Below are positions 5,216 to 7,528 of a stretch of 7,528 nucleotides of DNA, one piece after another. This DNA is from Hyphomicrobiales bacterium (GTDB lineage: Bacteria; Pseudomonadota; Alphaproteobacteria; Rhizobiales; Beijerinckiaceae). The stretch lies in assembly GCA_028290595.1 (NCBI GenBank), contig JAQGJO010000247.1, forward strand, positions 1 to 7,528. Direction: 5' to 3'. The position numbers and the translations under genes are program-made. Each line of letters begins with the position of its first letter. Position 1 is the stretch's first letter. A model generated the notes under the pieces. The model was not told the origin of the DNA. It made no database searches and worked only from the letters and a program-made list of their open reading frames with translations.

Positions 5216-6739
5216 ATGGCGCAAACGCAACCACGCACGATCCTCATCGCGGCGCTGGGCGGCGAAGGCGGCGGCGTGCTCGCCGAATGGATCGTCAACG
5301 CGGCGATCAAGGCCGGCTTGCCGGTGCAGGCGACGTCGGTGCCCGGCGTGGCGCAGCGTACAGGCGCGACGAGCTATTACATCGAGATGATGGATACGCC
5401 TGCGCCGCAGGGGCTCGAGCCGGTCTTCGCGCTGGTGCCGGCGCCCGGCCGCGTCGATTTTCTCGTTTCCAGCGAACTGCTTGAAACCGGTCGCCTGCTC
5501 GAGCGTGGCTTTGCCTCGCCCGACCGCACCGTGCTCATCTCCTCCACCAGCCGCGTCTATACGACGGCCGAGAAGATGCAGATGGGCGACGGCCGCTTCG
5601 ATTCCGGCAAGATCGATGCGCTCGCGAAAAACATTTCCAAACGCTACGTGCCGATCGATCTCGAACGCCTCGCACTGGAGACAGGCACGATCATCAGCGC
5701 CACCATGTTCGGCGCGCTCGCAGGAGCAGGGGCCTTTCCGTTCGCGCGCGCGTTTTGTGAGGATGCGATCCGCGCCGGCGGACGCGGCGCGGAGGCCAGC
5801 CTGAAAGGCTTCGCCGCGGCGTTCGCTGCAGTTGCTTTGGCCGACGATGTAAGACCTGCCGTCGAACAGCCCACTGCCGTAATCCCGCCGAAAGCTCTCG
5901 GCGGTTTTGCCGGCCTGCCGCAAGCCATTCGCGATGTGGTCATTCGCGGCCAGACTCATTGCAACGACTTCCAGGACGAGGCCTATGGCGAGCTCTATCT
6001 CGACCGTGTCCGCACCCTGATCGCGGCTGCACCCTCAGTGGAAGATCCGCGCGCCGCTCACGCGCTGGAAGAGGGTGCCCGCCGCCTGGCGCTGTGGATG
6101 GCCTATGAAGACATTCCGAGGGTCGCCGACCTGAAGACGCGCAAGTCGCGTTTCGCGCGCATCCGCCGCGAGGCGGAAATGCGCGACGACCAGCTTCTTC
6201 ACGTCGTCGAATACCTGAAGCCCGGCATCGAGGAAATCGCCGCCATGCTGCCGCTCGGGATCGGCAGGATGGTCATGCATCGTGCGGCGCCGGGCAAGAC
6301 GATCTGGCCGCTCGGCATCGGCGTCAACATTTCGACCACCGGCGTGTTCGGCTTCTGGATCATGCGCGGTCTCGCCCAATTCGCCCGCGTCCGCCGCTCG
6401 TCGCTGCGCTTCGCCGAGGAGACCCAGGCGATCGACCTCTGGCTGGCGGCGATGCGCAAGGCTTTGGCGTCCTCGCCGGCCTTTGCCGGCGCGCTCGCCG
6501 AAATGCCGCGCCTGCTGAAAGGCTATGGCGACACCCATCTGCGCGGCCGCACCAATTACGCGGCGATCTTCAGCGCGATTGTCGCGCCAGTCCTGGACGT
6601 AGGTCGGCTGGACGAGGCGGCAGGGCCTTTGCGCAATGCCGTTGCCGCAGCCCTTGCCGACCCGGAGGGCAAGGCTTTGGCGAAAGCGCTTGTGCCGGCC
6701 AATCCGGCATCGGAGCCGCGCCGGCTGGCGGCCGAATAG
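5216..6739 (+). CDS. iorB: Indolepyruvate oxidoreductase beta-subunit family protein with DUF6537-like C-terminal half (507 aa)
   Basis: This is the partner subunit of the upstream alpha subunit. Its ATG begins one base after the alpha stop (TGAGATG), with a modest AGGA site inside the upstream gene (5203-5206), so translation is probably coupled. Residues about 8-205 match the gamma/beta domain of pyruvate/2-oxoacid ferredoxin oxidoreductases: a glycine-rich start (ALGGEGGGVLAEWI) and the PGVAQRTGATSYYIEM segment that corresponds to the VxGxAQRGG region of IorB. A linker around 206-240 leads to a C-terminal half of about 260 residues (from roughly HCNDFQDEAYGELYLDRV to RTNYAAIFSAIVAPVLD). 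I take this to be the DUF6537 domain that accompanies this enzyme group in proteobacteria. Classical archaeal IorB is only about 200 residues, so the extra half is a real fusion. Its function is unknown to me. No ferredoxin gene is adjacent. No T-tailed terminator is seen in the 176 bases after the stop. Confidence 0.87.
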   Translation: MAQTQPRTILIAALGGEGGGVLAEWIVNAAIKAGLPVQATSVPGVAQRTGATSYYIEMMDTPAPQGLEPVFALVPAPGRVDFLVSSELLETGRLLERGFASPDRTVLISSTSRVYTTAEKMQMGDGRFDSGKIDALAKNISKRYVPIDLERLALETGTIISATMFGALAGAGAFPFARAFCEDAIRAGGRGAEASLKGFAAAFAAVALADDVRPAVEQPTAVIPPKALGGFAGLPQAIRDVVIRGQTHCNDFQDEAYGELYLDRVRTLIAAAPSVEDPRAAHALEEGARRLALWMAYEDIPRVADLKTRKSRFARIRREAEMRDDQLLHVVEYLKPGIEEIAAMLPLGIGRMVMHRAAPGKTIWPLGIGVNISTTGVFGFWIMRGLAQFARVRRSSLRFAEETQAIDLWLAAMRKALASSPAFAGALAEMPRLLKGYGDTHLRGRTNYAAIFSAIVAPVLDVGRLDEAAGPLRNAVAAALADPEGKALAKALVPANPASEPRRLAAE

Positions 6740-6915
6740 CAGTCGCACTACCATTTATATCGGCAAGCGATCGGTAACTGTGCCGTCAAACTTGCCATTA
6801 TTTAACTTGAATCAGCCTCCAGATTGCTTGTTCATCCAGAAGCGTGTCGAATCGTTGAGGTTTCCCTTTAGGGTTGCCCTTGGTTGATACGGCATGAGCA
6901 GAAACGGACGTGTCG

Positions 6916-7528
6916 ATGGACCAGCATGTTTTTCTGCGATCGATGGCGGCGGTGTTCACCCTGCTGGCGGTGAGTATTGCGATCTGGCTGTATTTCTCCA
7001 TGCCGCGCACGCTGCGCGTTGCCGTCGGACCGGCCAATAGCGAGCAGGTCCGCTTCATGCATAGCGTCGCGCGCGCCATGATCGACACGCGCCAGCCGTT
7101 CCGCCTCGATTTGCGCGTCAACAACGGCTCTATCGACTCCAGCCACGCACTGGATCGCCGCCAGGCCGACATCGCCATCTTGCGCAGTGACGACCCGACC
7201 TCTAGCGAGGCGCGCTCGATCGTCATTCTGCAAAAGCGCTCGATCATCATCGTCTCGCGCAAAGACAGCAACATATCCTCGCTTGCCGATCTGCACGGAC
7301 GCGCTGCTGCGGTGATTGCCGGAGATTCGGATTCCAATCTGCCGCTGATCGAACGCATTCTCTCCCATTACGAAATCGTGCCTGAAGATGCGGGCCTGCG
7401 TGAAATGCGCCCGGCGGAAGTCGCCGCCGCCATGGGCGAAGGCAAGCTCGATGCCTTTATTCTCGTCATCGATCCCGCCGGGCGTTATCCCCGGCGTCTG
7501 CTCACCGACATCATGGAGCGGCTGAAGA
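6916..7528 (+). CDS. Membrane-anchored TAXI/NMT1-type solute-binding-like protein, N-terminal part
   Basis: The frame is open from ATG 6916 to the end of the window (204 codons, no stop), so the gene continues beyond it. A GTG at 6910 is the only other start after an in-frame TGA at 6895; a weak GGA site 7 bases before the ATG slightly favours the ATG. Residues 10-29 (MAAVFTLLAVSIAIWLYFSM) form one transmembrane segment with no clear signal-peptidase site, so an uncleaved anchor with the rest in the periplasm is likely. The part after it (LRVAVGPANSEQVRFMHSVA, then ADIAILRSDDP and SLADLHGRAAAVI) follows the pattern of TAXI-family TRAP solute receptors and related NMT1-like binding proteins. 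These capture small carboxylates or similar ligands. No TRAP permease gene is visible in the window. Family-level confidence is moderate; the ligand is unknown. The 176-base spacer before it shows no confident promoter. Confidence 0.75.
   Translation, partial: MDQHVFLRSMAAVFTLLAVSIAIWLYFSMPRTLRVAVGPANSEQVRFMHSVARAMIDTRQPFRLDLRVNNGSIDSSHALDRRQADIAILRSDDPTSSEARSIVILQKRSIIIVSRKDSNISSLADLHGRAAAVIAGDSDSNLPLIERILSHYEIVPEDAGLREMRPAEVAAAMGEGKLDAFILVIDPAGRYPRRLLTDIMERLK

Noticed and set aside
5147..5959. Minus-strand ORF opposite the beta subunit gene
   Set aside because: Same reasoning: no ribosome site or domain, and it overlaps a gene with clear homology.
6740..6915. Terminator or promoter between the beta subunit and TAXI-like genes
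   Set aside because: GGCAAG and CTTGCC occur as a distant inverted pair but with a loop of about 24 bases and no T-run; no promoter element is convincing.

Overview
This window reads as chromosomal DNA of a GC-rich alphaproteobacterium, most likely in the order Hyphomicrobiales (Rhizobiales). The evidence is two BA14K-family envelope proteins, which are typical of that order, and two exact matches to the EcfG general-stress promoter (GGAAC-N16-CGTT) used by alphaproteobacteria. A split indolepyruvate oxidoreductase whose beta subunit carries a DUF6537-type tail also fits. The genus cannot be read from the sequence. All supported genes are on the + strand. I see no tRNA, rRNA, CRISPR array, insertion sequence or phage gene.

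Layout. (1) Positions 1-740 are the 3' end of a large-subunit (clade 2, KatE/HPII-type) catalase. (2) Just after it, an EcfG-type promoter (765-789) faces a possible 39-residue membrane peptide (861-980) and a 107-residue exported protein of unknown function (1018-1341). (3) Positions 1342-1830 have no convincing gene but hold a parS-like 16-mer, an AT-rich patch and a second exact EcfG-type promoter (1652-1676). (4) Two tandem BA14K-family genes follow (1831-2241 and 2443-2886). Each has a hairpin just before its Shine-Dalgarno sequence and its own intrinsic terminator, so the whole expression unit appears to be duplicated. (5) Positions 3073-6739 are a tightly coupled two-gene operon for an indolepyruvate/arylpyruvate:ferredoxin oxidoreductase (IorA-like, then IorB-DUF6537-like; the stop and the next start are one base apart). 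(6) From 6916 a membrane-anchored TAXI/NMT1-type solute-binding-like protein begins and runs off the window.

How it fits together. The left half looks like a stress and cell-envelope neighbourhood: a peroxide-detoxifying catalase, a small exported protein and BA14K envelope proteins. At least two of its transcription units are probably controlled by EcfG. The right half is metabolic: oxidative decarboxylation of aryl-2-oxoacids to aryl-acyl-CoA. The strong terminator at 2909-2939 separates the two halves. The most notable points are the paired EcfG promoters, the duplicated BA14K units with matching pre-SD hairpins, the missing cluster-ligand cysteine in the IorA ferredoxin domain, and the unannotated small membrane ORF. 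I found no clear evidence of an entirely new multi-gene system.
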